NCBI RefSeq assembly: GCF_000314735.2
Contig: NZ_KB375270.1
Span: forward strand, 3,162,001-3,226,000
Length of the DNA stretch: 64,000 nt
Source of the DNA: Afipia felis ATCC 53690
GTDB taxonomy: Bacteria > Pseudomonadota > Alphaproteobacteria > Rhizobiales > Xanthobacteraceae
Reading direction: 5' to 3'
Under the pieces are notes generated by a model that saw only the letters and a list, made by a program, of their open reading frames with translations, did no database searches and was not told where the DNA came from. Positions 8,410 through 17,776 of the stretch are shown here, piece after piece. The position numbers and the translations under genes are program-made. Positions within the stretch are counted from its first letter, which is position 1; each line of letters opens with the position of its first letter.

Positions 8410-9768
8410 ATGCCTCGTTTTGAAGATCTCGATCCGGATTCCCAGCAGTTTTTCGCGAATTTCAAATGCCGCGAAGATGGCCCGCCGCCTTGGACGCCAC
8501 TGACGAAGCCGTTGCGCGAGTGCAAGGTTGCGATCGTCACCTCCTCGGGCCTCATCCGGAAGTCGGACAAGCCGTTCGACCTTTCAAATGCGGAAGGCGA
8601 TACGAGTTATCGCGTGATTCCTTCCGATACGCCGGCGCGCGAGTTGACATTTTCGCATACCAGCACGAACTGGGACCGCTCCGGCTTCGCGATGGACGTG
8701 AACGTGATTTTCCCAGCCGACCGGCTGCGCGAGCTTGTGGCCGAGGGCGTGATCGGCTCGCTGGCCGACAAATATTTCGCCTTTATGGGCGCGATCTTCA
8801 ATGTTGACCCGTTGATCGAAAATTCGGCGCCCGACGTCGGGCGTCAGTTGAAAGAGGTGGGCGTCGACATCGCCCTGATGGTCCCTACCTGACCACTCTG
8901 TCCTCACACCGTGAGTGTGATCCAGCGTCAGATCGAAGCACAGGGTGTCAGCACCGTGTCCATCAGCCTGTTCCGCGGGTTCGCGGAAAAGGTGAAGCCG
9001 CCGCGCGCATTGTGGGTGCCATTTCCCTTCGGACGCCCGCTCGGTGCGCCGAACAACAAGGCGATTCAGCGCAAGGTCATTTTTGCGATGCTGGATCTGC
9101 TGAGCAGGCCGGAAGGACCCGTGCTCGAAGACCTTGTCCTGACCAAGGATGAGGAACCTCTCGACGCTCGCAATCAGAAGATTGGGCAGAAATGCGGCAC
9201 GAAAGGCTGCAACTTCGACGACGCTCTGGCGAGCGAAGAGGAGCCGGCGGCAAGGGAGATCGCTAGGTATGATGGAGACTTCGTGAGTGTCTGTGCGGAG
9301 ATCGCCGCGCTGAAGGCACATCACGACGATTACATGCGCGATCACAGCGGGCGGACCCAGGTCGGCTATTCGGAGGTGACGCCGGGCACCATCGAGATCG
9401 CGGCGAAGAGGCTGCATGACTACGTGAACGGAAAGGAACTCGCAGTTCCGGCCGGGCTTTCGCAGGGGACGGACAACGGCGCGGTCGCGCAGAATGCGTT
9501 CGTCAGGCTCTGCGCCGACGACCTGAAGGCTTACTATCTCGAAGCGAAGCTGTCGGAGCGTAAAGGGCAGAGTTCTGAAAACTCGACCGAGTACAATGAT
9601 TGGCTCTGGTACGAAACGCGAATGGGAAGTCTCATCGTTGCGGCAAGAGGCCGTGTGATCGAAACGACCGACCGGAAGAAGGATCCGAACTGGATGATCG
9701 CCCGCGCAATGGTGCCGCGGGGATATGGCGAGAGCGGCTACACGATGCACTCGCAGAATAAAGTATGA
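8410..9768 (+). CDS. Selenoprotein 2: glycine/sarcosine/betaine reductase selenoprotein B-like protein, Sec at UGA 8890-8892
   Basis: 452 aa with the in-frame TGA at 8890-8892 read as selenocysteine (Sec161). Without readthrough a 160-aa piece and a separate GTG-started piece would result, each homologous to half of selenoprotein 1. Motif: Sec-Pro-Leu-Cys (UxxC). Conserved blocks: VTSSGLIRK, SHTSTNWDR, VNVIFPADRLREL, FAFMGA, KPPRALWVPFPFGRP, CADDLKAYYLEAK. It is about 49 residues longer than selenoprotein 1, mostly a Cys-containing insertion (KCGTKGC) after the PFPFGRP block. First gene of an apparent operon with glutaredoxin (15 bp away) and L-2-haloacid dehalogenase (54 bp further), ended by a terminator at 10849. 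The family suggests reductive chemistry through a selenol; the substrate is not known. Confidence 0.9.
8904..8920 (+). promoter_or_regulatory. Bacterial SECIS-like hairpin of selenoprotein 2
   Basis: Stem TCACAC (8904-8909) / GTGTGA (8915-8920), loop CGTGA, starting 14 bases after the first base of the UGA, exactly as in selenoprotein 1. Three of six stem pairs differ from the other copy, and all three differences are compensated (G-C to T-A or A-T), while the loop is unchanged. Confidence 0.82.
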
Positions 9769-9783
9769 AGCAAGGAGGCGGCT

Positions 9784-10011
9784 ATGGATATCACCCTCTA
9801 TCACGGAAACAACTGCAACGCCTGCCACGAGGAGATGGAGTATCTGAAGTACAACAATGTCAATTTTATCCCGAAGAACGTCCACGAGGACACTGACGCT
9901 CGGAAAGAGTTGATCTCGCTAGGGTCGAAAACCATCCCGACGACCGTAATCGACGGCGAAGTCATCGTGGGCTTTGAAATCGAACGCATCAAGGAGTTGA
10001 TCGGCCTGTGA
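9784..10011 (+). CDS. Glutaredoxin-like thiol-disulfide reductase
   Basis: 75 aa with a strong AAGGAGG site before ATG 9784. Thioredoxin-fold mini-protein with active-site Cys11-Asn-Ala-Cys14 close to the N-terminus, the cis-proline motif TIPTTV, and a terminal G-F-E-(I) segment. Its size and layout resemble NrdH/glutaredoxin-3 type proteins, which are often reduced by thioredoxin reductase. It is sandwiched between selenoprotein 2 and the dehalogenase, with trxB 1 kb downstream. It is therefore the natural candidate to reduce the oxidised Sec-Cys pair of selenoprotein 2 (inference). Confidence 0.9.
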   Translation: MDITLYHGNNCNACHEEMEYLKYNNVNFIPKNVHEDTDARKELISLGSKTIPTTVIDGEVIVGFEIERIKELIGL

Positions 10012-10065
10012 GGCGCGAGCTGTGCGACACGAAGATAGTAACGAGGAATAGGGAGAAGCCGAACA

Positions 10066-10818
10066 ATGTCCATCAAGGGAATCGTATTCGACGCGTACGG
10101 GACACTGTATGACGTCCAAACAGTTTCAGCAGTCACCGATAAGGCATTCCCAGGATTCGGGGATTACATAACGCAAGTGTGGCGCATGAAGCAGCTCGAA
10201 TACACTTGGCTCCGGACCATGATGGGCGATTACCAGGATTTCTGGGCCTGTACGCGAGATGCGCTCTCCTACACGCTAAAGACTATCGGATTGACGGCAG
10301 ATCAGAAGCATTTCGATGAGATCGCCGAAGCGTACAATAATCTAAAGCCTTATCCGGACGCGAAGGAAGCCTTGATGGCCCTGCAAGGCTATCGTCTCGC
10401 GATCCTGTCCAACGGCAGTCCGGGAATGCTTGATGCGCTCACCAGAAACAGCGGTTTGGACAAGCATCTCGAAACTTGGATCAGCGTTGATCCCGTGAAG
10501 GCATTCAAGCCAGATATGCGCGCCTATGAGCCGGTGCATGCGCAGATGGGATTGGCGCGGGACGAAGTGTTGTTCGTGTCGTCCAACGGTTTTGACGTCT
10601 GTGGTGCGAAGCGCTTCGGATTCCGCGTCGCGAGGATCGAGCGTGTGACGCCGAAGGCGCTCAACAAGGAGATTCGCGACGCTTCGGTCATCTCCCCGAG
10701 CACCATGTTCAAGGCAACCAGGATGCGGATAGAGGACATCGGCCATGGCCCGGATCATGTCGTGGCTTCCCTGAAGGAACTACCGACGGTTCTCGAAACA
10801 ATGGAGAACGCGGCTTAA
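10066..10818 (+). CDS. (S)-2-haloacid dehalogenase, type II HAD
   Basis: 250 aa, ATG preceded by AGGGAG. Hydrolyses L-2-haloacids such as 2-chloropropionate or chloroacetate to the 2-hydroxy acid plus halide through an aspartyl ester. Active-site residues of the family are in place: nucleophile Asp9 in FDAYGTLYD, Arg40 in VWRMKQLEYTW (halide cradle), Ser115-Asn116 in LSNGSP, Lys148 in KAFKPD, Tyr154, and Ser173/Asn174/Asp177 in VSSNGFDVCGA. WRMKQLEYTW is specific for haloacid dehalogenases rather than HAD phosphatases. Last gene of the selenoprotein 2 operon. Closely similar to the enzyme at 30861. Confidence 0.93.
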   Translation: MSIKGIVFDAYGTLYDVQTVSAVTDKAFPGFGDYITQVWRMKQLEYTWLRTMMGDYQDFWACTRDALSYTLKTIGLTADQKHFDEIAEAYNNLKPYPDAKEALMALQGYRLAILSNGSPGMLDALTRNSGLDKHLETWISVDPVKAFKPDMRAYEPVHAQMGLARDEVLFVSSNGFDVCGAKRFGFRVARIERVTPKALNKEIRDASVISPSTMFKATRMRIEDIGHGPDHVVASLKELPTVLETMENAA

Positions 10819-10848
10819 ATCCCCCGTTCCGAGAATCCCCCAAGCCTC

Positions 10849-10878
10849 GGGCGTCTTCGCAAGAAGACGTCCTTTTTT
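10849..10878 (+). terminator. Rho-independent terminator after the dehalogenase
   Basis: 10-bp stem (10849-10858 with 10863-10872, one G-T pair), GCAA tetraloop, then a run of six T. It lies 30 bp after the dehalogenase stop and defines the 3' end of the selenoprotein 2-glutaredoxin-dehalogenase operon. Confidence 0.88.
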
Positions 10879-11022
10879 GTGAGCGCTGACAGATTGTTAG
10901 CGATAGTCCGACTCGCGTGTTGCGGCGCGATACCCATAGGCAGCGAAAGATGGCGGCGATCAGGTCCGCCGCCGGCTTATCTCCTGTTCGGCATGTCAAA
11001 CATTTGACTGCTATCGGCCTAG

Positions 11023-12045
<1,023 letters not shown>

Positions 12046-12169
12046 ACCGGCGTGTCGCAAAAAGGATTTCAGGGAAGCGAGGTTACTTACGACTGTCGTC
12101 AATCAGAAAGCTGCCCCCAGAAGTGCATCAAAAGATGCCGGACAAAAGGGGGCAGCGGGAGGAAACAAA

Positions 12170-12538
12170 ATGGATATCAGTGTGACTGCGGCGAACCCGA
12201 TCGACGTTCCGGCCTATCACAAGGATTCGAATTGGTCGGCGGCCTATCATGACCAAAATTTCCAGCATCTGTTGCGAACCAAGGCGAGTCGAATACGTCC
12301 GGCTGTTTTGTTATATTTTCTCACTTACATTGTGCTGTCTGGCCTCGCGGGATTTGCGCCGCAAATCATGAACGCCAAGCTCATCGGCTCGTTCTCCATC
12401 GGTTACGCCCTTATTCTTCTGACCTATTTCGTCGCATGGGGCGTGGCGCTCTGGTATGTGCGTGTTGCGGAGGTGGAATTCGATCCTCTGAAAGACGCAG
12501 CAGTGAAGTCAATTCATATGCGGGAGATGCTGCGATGA
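12170..12538 (+). CDS. DUF485 inner-membrane protein (YjcH-type), symporter partner
   Basis: 122 aa from ATG 12170 behind a purine-rich GGGAGGA site. It has a soluble N-terminus, two predicted membrane helices (PAVLLYFLTYIVLSGLAGFA and SIGYALILLTYFVAWGVALWY) and the family ending WYVRVAEVEFDPL. DUF485 proteins are encoded directly before SSS-family acetate/monocarboxylate permeases (the yjcH-actP arrangement). Its stop overlaps the symporter start (ATGA at 12535-12538), which implies coupled translation. Paralogue at 28968. Confidence 0.9.
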   Translation: MDISVTAANPIDVPAYHKDSNWSAAYHDQNFQHLLRTKASRIRPAVLLYFLTYIVLSGLAGFAPQIMNAKLIGSFSIGYALILLTYFVAWGVALWYVRVAEVEFDPLKDAAVKSIHMREMLR

Positions 12539-14064
12539 GCGCAATCACCATCTGGATGTTCGGCGCCGTTATCTTGATGACGCTCGTCATCACCTATTGG
12601 GCGGCCAAGCGAACGAAAACGACGGGCGAATTCTACGCGGCAGGACGCTCTCTCACCGCCTCCCAGAATGGTCTGGCGCTTGCCGGCGATTGGTGCAGCG
12701 CCGCTGCCTTTCTCGGCTTCACCGGCCTGACGGCTCTTTATGGAATGGATGGCGCACTTTATGCGGTCGGACCTCTGGTCGCATTTTGCACCGCCATTCT
12801 CTTGTTCGCTGAACCCTTGCGGAACGCCGGCAAGTTCACTCTGGGCGATATTGTCAGGTGCCGCATGGAAAGTCGTACCGCCCTGATTATGACAGCTATC
12901 GGGGTCATTGTGGTGAACTTGGCCTATCTCGTTCCGCAAATGGCCGGCGCGGGTGTGCTTATCAAATTGCTGCTCGGCTTGCCCTACAACCTCGCAGTCG
13001 CATTCGTGGGCGTGGCGATGATCGTCTATGTTGCCTTCGGTGGCATGCTGGCGACGACTTGGGTGCAGATTGTCAAGGCTGTTCTCCTGATGACGGCCGG
13101 TCTTGTCGTCCTTGTTCTTTGCCTTAAGGCGGTCGGCTTCAATCCTGTCGAGTATTTCAATCTCGCGGAAAGGGAGCACGGTCCGAAGTTTCTGCAGGCT
13201 GGAAACTACTTGAAGAACCCGTTCGATCAAGTGTCGCTCGGGCTGAGTTACATCTGCGGCATCATCGGTCTTCCGCACGTCATGACACGTTTTTATACTG
13301 TGCCGGACGCCAAGACTGCGCGCCGTTCTGTGATCTGGGTCATGTTCCTTGCCGGCGCCTTCTTCATCGCGACTGCGATCTTCGGCTTGGCCGCGGCACA
13401 CTTCATCGGACCCGAGGCCATCCGGGCGGCGGACAAGGGAGGAAATCTGGCGATGCCTTTGCTCGCACAATATCTTGGCGGCGGCGCCAACACACTCGGC
13501 GGTGACATGACGCTCGGCTTTGTTTCTGCGGTGGCGGTGGCGACCATCCTGGCCACTGTTGCCGGTTTGACGCTGGCAACGTCGGGAGCCGTGGCGCATG
13601 ATATCTACGTCAATGCGATCAAGGGCGGACATGTGGAGGAAAGGTTTCAGGTCCGCGTCGCGCGGATTTCCGTGCTGTGCGTCGGCGCGTTTGCGACCAT
13701 TCTTGGGATCGCGGCGCAGGGCGTGAACGTTGCGGTTCTCGTGATTCTCGGCTTTTCGATCGCCGCAAGCGCTAATTTCCCCGTGGTTGCCCTCTCGCTG
13801 TTCTGGAGGCGCTTCAACGTCGGCGGCGTGGTCGGCGCTGTGGTTGTGGGGTTGGTTAGTTCGGTGACGCTGGCGCTGATCGGGCCTGCGTTCTTGGGTC
13901 CCCACGCGTTATGGCCGCTTGTCGTTCCAACGATCGTGACTATGCCGCTCGGTTTCCTCGGTGCTGTGATAGGATCGCTGATGATCAGTCAGAATCCGCA
14001 AGACGACAAGAATTTCGAGGAGATTTCGGTCCGCGCCCATACCGGGTTGGGAGCCGAGATCTAG
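12535..14064 (+). CDS. Sodium:solute symporter, acetate-permease type (copy A)
   Basis: 509 aa from ATG 12535. Many hydrophobic segments, with the SSS-family blocks AGRSLTASQNGLALAGDW, FLGFTGLTALYGMDG, FGGMLATTWVQIVKAVLL, GLPHVMTRFYTVPDAKTARR and FPVVALSLFWRRF. This matches ActP-type permeases for acetate and short monocarboxylates. In a locus with three haloacid dehalogenases, uptake of haloacetate or halopropionate is the likely role, but substrate choice is inference. Followed by a strong terminator. The paralogue at 29282 has the same gene arrangement. Confidence 0.92.
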   Translation: MSAITIWMFGAVILMTLVITYWAAKRTKTTGEFYAAGRSLTASQNGLALAGDWCSAAAFLGFTGLTALYGMDGALYAVGPLVAFCTAILLFAEPLRNAGKFTLGDIVRCRMESRTALIMTAIGVIVVNLAYLVPQMAGAGVLIKLLLGLPYNLAVAFVGVAMIVYVAFGGMLATTWVQIVKAVLLMTAGLVVLVLCLKAVGFNPVEYFNLAEREHGPKFLQAGNYLKNPFDQVSLGLSYICGIIGLPHVMTRFYTVPDAKTARRSVIWVMFLAGAFFIATAIFGLAAAHFIGPEAIRAADKGGNLAMPLLAQYLGGGANTLGGDMTLGFVSAVAVATILATVAGLTLATSGAVAHDIYVNAIKGGHVEERFQVRVARISVLCVGAFATILGIAAQGVNVAVLVILGFSIAASANFPVVALSLFWRRFNVGGVVGAVVVGLVSSVTLALIGPAFLGPHALWPLVVPTIVTMPLGFLGAVIGSLMISQNPQDDKNFEEISVRAHTGLGAEI

Positions 14065-14083
14065 GACATCGCATGAGGCTACA

Positions 14084-14120
14084 GAAGAGCCGCTCCTTCG
14101 GCCCGAAGGAGCGGCTCTTC
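14084..14120. terminator. Strong bidirectional terminator hairpin
   Basis: Near-perfect 17-bp stem between 14084-14100 and 14104-14120 (GAAGAGCCGCTCCTTCG against its complement) with a minimal loop. It lies between the symporter (+) and the AhpD-like gene (-), which converge. No long T-run, but stem strength and position support shared termination. Confidence 0.8.
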
Positions 14121-14166
14121 CTGTTGCAGATGCCGGGGCGAGACGCCGATCCGCCCGCTATGACCG

Positions 14167-14742
14167 TTAGGAGCGGCCGGGTTGCGCGGCGGTGTCTTTC
14201 CAGGCGTAAGGCGCAAGCTCGGGGTTGAGCGAGGGCCGGCCGAGATTGCTGGTAAAGTTGCAAAGCGTTGCGAGGCTGATGCCAAGAATGACCTCGACTG
14301 CATCCCCCTCATCATATCCGGCTGCGTAGAATGCTTTGAGTTCGTCGTCCGTGACATTCCCGAGTCGCTGCAGGATGGCGCGCGTGAAGTGAGCCAGCGC
14401 ATCCAGCCGGGCATCAGGAACGTCCTTGCTGTCGCGCAACGCGTCGACCACCTGCTGCTCCAGCCCAGCCTTGCGGTAGGCCAGCGCCGTGTGGCCGGCG
14501 ACGCAGATGCCGCATTTCTGCGTCGCCGCCGCGGTGATCTGGATGGCTTCGCGTTCGCCGACGTTGAAGTTGCCCCTGGTCAGGATAGCAGACAGCGAGT
14601 GGTATGCTTCGAGTGCCGCAGGTGAGTTCGCCAGGATTCGAAACAAGTTCGGCAGAAAGCCGTTCCTGCTGACGACAAGTTCAAGACCTGCTTGAGCCGC
14701 TTCCGGCGCGTCGTCAACCGTATGGAGAGAAAGGCGTGACAT
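14167..14742 (-). CDS. AhpD-like / carboxymuconolactone decarboxylase-family protein
   Basis: 191 aa from ATG 14742, preceded by GAGG (the frame is open to 14766). The AhpD-fold motif CxxC-xxx-H is complete: Cys77-Gly-Ile-Cys80, His84 in QKCGICVAGH. Such proteins are small thiol-dependent peroxidases or redox adaptors. Both positions that are Sec in some AhpD-like selenoproteins are Cys here. Same strand as the transglutaminase-like gene 44 bp upstream, so probably co-transcribed. A role in keeping thiol/selenol chemistry safe in an oxic cell fits the neighbourhood but is inference. Confidence 0.82.
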   Translation of the reverse strand: MSRLSLHTVDDAPEAAQAGLELVVSRNGFLPNLFRILANSPAALEAYHSLSAILTRGNFNVGEREAIQITAAATQKCGICVAGHTALAYRKAGLEQQVVDALRDSKDVPDARLDALAHFTRAILQRLGNVTDDELKAFYAAGYDEGDAVEVILGISLATLCNFTSNLGRPSLNPELAPYAWKDTAAQPGRS

Positions 14743-14785
14743 CTGATTTTCCTCAAATAGCGGCACACGACGCGCCGGGCGGAAT

Positions 14786-15892
14786 TCAGGCGATCCTCTT
14801 TGAAGTGATCGTATAGGCGAATGTTTGCGAGTCGAGGCAATCCAGCCGGCCGGCGACGGTTTCCGCCTCTGGATACATGACGAATGTCGGCGTGCCGGAC
14901 TTGGCTCCGGGAAGGGCGATCAGGTCGGCCGTGTTGTATGGCATCCAGTTGCCTTCCCAGGCGCCCAGAAGCGTTTTCCGGGCGGCGACCACGAGTGGGT
15001 CGTCGATGGACAGATGGCCGGTCGACTCCTCGAGCGCGACCTTGCGGACGTCGGCGGGATCCATCGGCACCCAGCCGAATTCAGCCAGGAACACCTCCGA
15101 GCGGCAATGTTGCGCCGTGGTGACGTTGCTCGAATTCGCACCGAGACTCTTGTATCCGAAGGCGGAAGGCGCAATCCGGATTCCATAGAGATCGCGCGCA
15201 GGGATTCCTTGCGCCCGTACAAGGCCGACGAAAAGGGCGTTGAGATCGGCACATTTGCCTCCGATATCGCCGCTCCGAAGCAGGACGACGATGTTGCCGG
15301 TGCCGCAGCCCCGCACGCTGCCTTCGCGATAGGTGTTCTCGACCATCCACTGATAGATCGCGCGGGCCTTTTCGATCGGTTGTTTGGCGCCGCTTGCGGC
15401 AATGATCTTGTCCGAAGTTTCCCGAACAATTCCTTCGAGCGGAATGTGATCGTTCGAGGTGGTGTAGCGCCGCTGTTCGTCTTCGGACAGCTTGTAGGCG
15501 CCCATCGGCTTTGACAAATCGATCGCGCGGTCCCGCAGGGACAACCGGCTCGTCACCTCGAGAACGGCGACTGGTTCGGCACCGGTCCATGTCGCGTGAA
15601 ACATTCTGGCCTGCGATTGCGGATCGTGCCAGTCCGTATGATGGCCGTTAGAAGTTACGCTGTCGCCGCCGGACCGGAACCAGGCTTCTTCATGGATGGA
15701 GGGAAGCGGGAGCCATGCCTGCGCTGGGCTCCCGTGGGTCGGCACCGCCATTCGGGTCGTCACTTCATAGGTGCTCCACTCGCCCGGCTTGGGAGAGAAG
15801 ACCACGCCTGCGATGGCTTTGGGTGTTGTCAGCGTTGCGGCCGTGGCGGCCATTAATCCGGTGCCGAGAACCTTGCGTCTAGTCCACATCAT
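14786..15892 (-). CDS. Tat-exported transglutaminase-like protein
   Basis: 368 aa. The N-terminus MMWTRRKVLGTGLMAATAAT, with twin arginine, hydrophobic core and AIAG cleavage site, indicates Tat export. The C-terminal half is a transglutaminase/protease-like domain with catalytic Cys in GGKCADLNALFVGLVRAQG, His in AQHCRSEVFLAEFGWVPMD and Asp in PMDPAD. Members are cysteine peptidases or transglutaminases of mostly unknown substrate. Tat use would suit a protein folded, or loaded with a cofactor, before export. It precedes the AhpD-like gene and is divergent from selA across a 465-bp gap. I see no direct functional link to Sec synthesis. Confidence 0.82.
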   Translation of the reverse strand: MMWTRRKVLGTGLMAATAATLTTPKAIAGVVFSPKPGEWSTYEVTTRMAVPTHGSPAQAWLPLPSIHEEAWFRSGGDSVTSNGHHTDWHDPQSQARMFHATWTGAEPVAVLEVTSRLSLRDRAIDLSKPMGAYKLSEDEQRRYTTSNDHIPLEGIVRETSDKIIAASGAKQPIEKARAIYQWMVENTYREGSVRGCGTGNIVVLLRSGDIGGKCADLNALFVGLVRAQGIPARDLYGIRIAPSAFGYKSLGANSSNVTTAQHCRSEVFLAEFGWVPMDPADVRKVALEESTGHLSIDDPLVVAARKTLLGAWEGNWMPYNTADLIALPGAKSGTPTFVMYPEAETVAGRLDCLDSQTFAYTITSKRIA

Positions 15893-16357
15893 TGTTGCAA
15901 ATCCTTGTCTACGTCAGGTGGAGGGTCATTGTGGAAGCCGTCATCGCTCCCTTGCCTGGATATTCCTCCGCTTGTGCGAGCGGAGATGACACCACCACTG
16001 AAATAGCCATGCCAAACATCCGTTTGGACCGGGCTTTTGCAAAACGTTCCGCCACGAGCGGGTGCGCCGTAGTCCCTCCCAGTCACTGGAGTGCGAGCGC
16101 CGTATCACAAGCCCCGAGACTCGGGAGCCGATTTCAATGTCACGCCCTTATGAGAACGTCGGCTCTTGCACAAGGTCAACAAAAATTTCTCAAGCTTTGA
16201 AAGTACTGTCGATTAGTTGACAGAGATAGTTCGCTTAGGATGTGACGTTCAACCCGGATTTGATCGATCTGAACACGTGGCCCGTGAGGTTCGTGATGAA
16301 AATTTTCTCGCTGCGAGCAGATGAAGAACCCATCCCGAACGATCGGGACTTCCAATC
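15893..16357. other. Divergent intergenic region upstream of selA
   Basis: 465 bp between the divergent transglutaminase-like gene and selA. It contains a TTGACA hexamer at 16218-16223 on the plus strand, 134 bp before selA, but no convincing -10 at standard spacing. No gene is supported. Confidence 0.4.
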
Positions 16358-17776
16358 GTGAGTCGAGAAACGCACGGTCGCATTCCATCTGTCGATGAAA
16401 TCATGAAAACTGCTCCTGCCGTGGAGTCTTGCGCGCTGTACGGACGGCCATCGACCCTGGCTGCTGCGCGCGTCGTCGTGGACGAGGTCAGGCGAGGCCG
16501 CGGTGAAGGCGCGATGCCGAGCGCAGAGCAGTTTGGAGAAAGAGTTTCCGCGCATGCCACGGCCATGGCGATGCCGCATCTGAAGCATGTCTTCAATATG
16601 ACCGGCGTCGTTCTTCACACGAATCTCGGTCGCGCTGTCCTGGCCGAAGAGGCCATCGCGGCGGCCGCGGATGCCATGCGTCATCCGGTTTCGCTTGAAT
16701 TCGATCTGGACAGCGGTCAGCGGGGGGAAAGAGACGATCACGTCCGCGATCTGATCTGCGAATTGACCGGCGCCGCGGACGCGACCGTCGTTAATAATAA
16801 TGCTGCCGCTCTTTTCCTTGTCCTGAATACGCTGGCGCATCGACGTGAAACAATTGTGTCGCGTGGCGAACTTATCGAGATCGGGGGCTCTTTCCGACTG
16901 CCTGCGATCATGGAGAGAGCCGAAACGATTTTGCATGAGGTCGGGACCACCAATCGCACACATGCCGGCGACTACGCGTCTGCCATCAACGAGCAAACAG
17001 GTTTACTGCTGAAGGTTCACACCTCGAACTATGTGATCAGGGGATTCACGACGGCCGTCGGCACATCGGATATGGCGTGCATTGCGCAGCAAGCGAAACT
17101 GCCGAGCGTGTACGATATGGGGTCCGGCATCCTGCTCGGCCTTGAAAGATTCGGCCTGGCGCACGAGCCGACCGTTTCCAAAATTCTCCGTGAGGGTATC
17201 GATCTGGTGACTTTTTCCGGAGACAAATTGTTGGGAGGCCCTCAGGCTGGATTTATCGCCGGTCGCAAGGATCTGATTGCGGCGATCAATCGAAATCCGA
17301 TGAAACGCGCGATGCGTATCGACAAGATGCGCGTGGCCGCGCTCGAGGCCACTTTGCGGTTGTATCGCGATCCCGACCGGCTTGCGCAGCGGCTGCCGAC
17401 CTATCGTTTAATCCGCCGCTCTTGCGATGAGTTGCGCGACGTCGCCCGGCAGCTTTTGTCCCTCGCCCGCCAGCAACTGGGTGCGGAATTTAAAGTCGAG
17501 ATATCGGACTGTGATGGCGAGATCGGTTCCGGCGCGATGCCGACGGAAAAGATCGCAAGTGTTGGTCTTGCGATCCGCTCGACGCGGGGGAGCGGAAGAG
17601 CCCTGATCGAATTGGCGGCAGCTTTGCGACGACTGCCGATTCCCGTCATCGGACGCATTGAAAGCGATGCACTCATTCTTGACATGCGTTGCCTGGAGGA
17701 CGTGACGGCCTTCTCGATGAACTTCATGCAGTTGGCGCGGGGGGGCACCGATCTGGACTCAAGGACGCTGGAATGA
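16358..17776 (+). CDS. selA: L-seryl-tRNA(Sec) selenium transferase
   Basis: 472 aa from GTG 16358, similar to the ~463 aa of enteric SelA. PLP enzyme that converts seryl-tRNA(Sec) to selenocysteyl-tRNA(Sec) using selenophosphate. Visible: FNMTGVVLHTNLGRAVLAEE, EVGTTNRTHAGDY, the Schiff-base region TFSGDKLLGGPQAGFI with Lys290, and a C-terminal RALIELAAALR segment. Its stop overlaps the selB start in ATGA (17773-17776), so selA and selB are translationally coupled. Together with tRNA-Sec and selD, this gives the cell full Sec capability beside two Sec-encoding genes. Confidence 0.95.
   Translation: MSRETHGRIPSVDEIMKTAPAVESCALYGRPSTLAAARVVVDEVRRGRGEGAMPSAEQFGERVSAHATAMAMPHLKHVFNMTGVVLHTNLGRAVLAEEAIAAAADAMRHPVSLEFDLDSGQRGERDDHVRDLICELTGAADATVVNNNAAALFLVLNTLAHRRETIVSRGELIEIGGSFRLPAIMERAETILHEVGTTNRTHAGDYASAINEQTGLLLKVHTSNYVIRGFTTAVGTSDMACIAQQAKLPSVYDMGSGILLGLERFGLAHEPTVSKILREGIDLVTFSGDKLLGGPQAGFIAGRKDLIAAINRNPMKRAMRIDKMRVAALEATLRLYRDPDRLAQRLPTYRLIRRSCDELRDVARQLLSLARQQLGAEFKVEISDCDGEIGSGAMPTEKIASVGLAIRSTRGSGRALIELAAALRRLPIPVIGRIESDALILDMRCLEDVTAFSMNFMQLARGGTDLDSRTLE

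Noticed and set aside
8911..9768. GTG-started separate gene downstream of selenoprotein 2's UGA (and the similar piece at 5149-5877)
   Set aside because: The GTG lies inside the SECIS-like loop, has no ribosome binding site, and the homologous copy has the same structure. One UGA-read-through gene explains both halves.
14167..14742. AhpD-like protein as a selenoprotein
   Set aside because: Both motif positions are Cys codons, and there is no in-frame TGA.
16218..16246. TTGACA as the -35 of a selA promoter
   Set aside because: No acceptable -10 element at 16-18 bp spacing; only mentioned in the intergenic entry.
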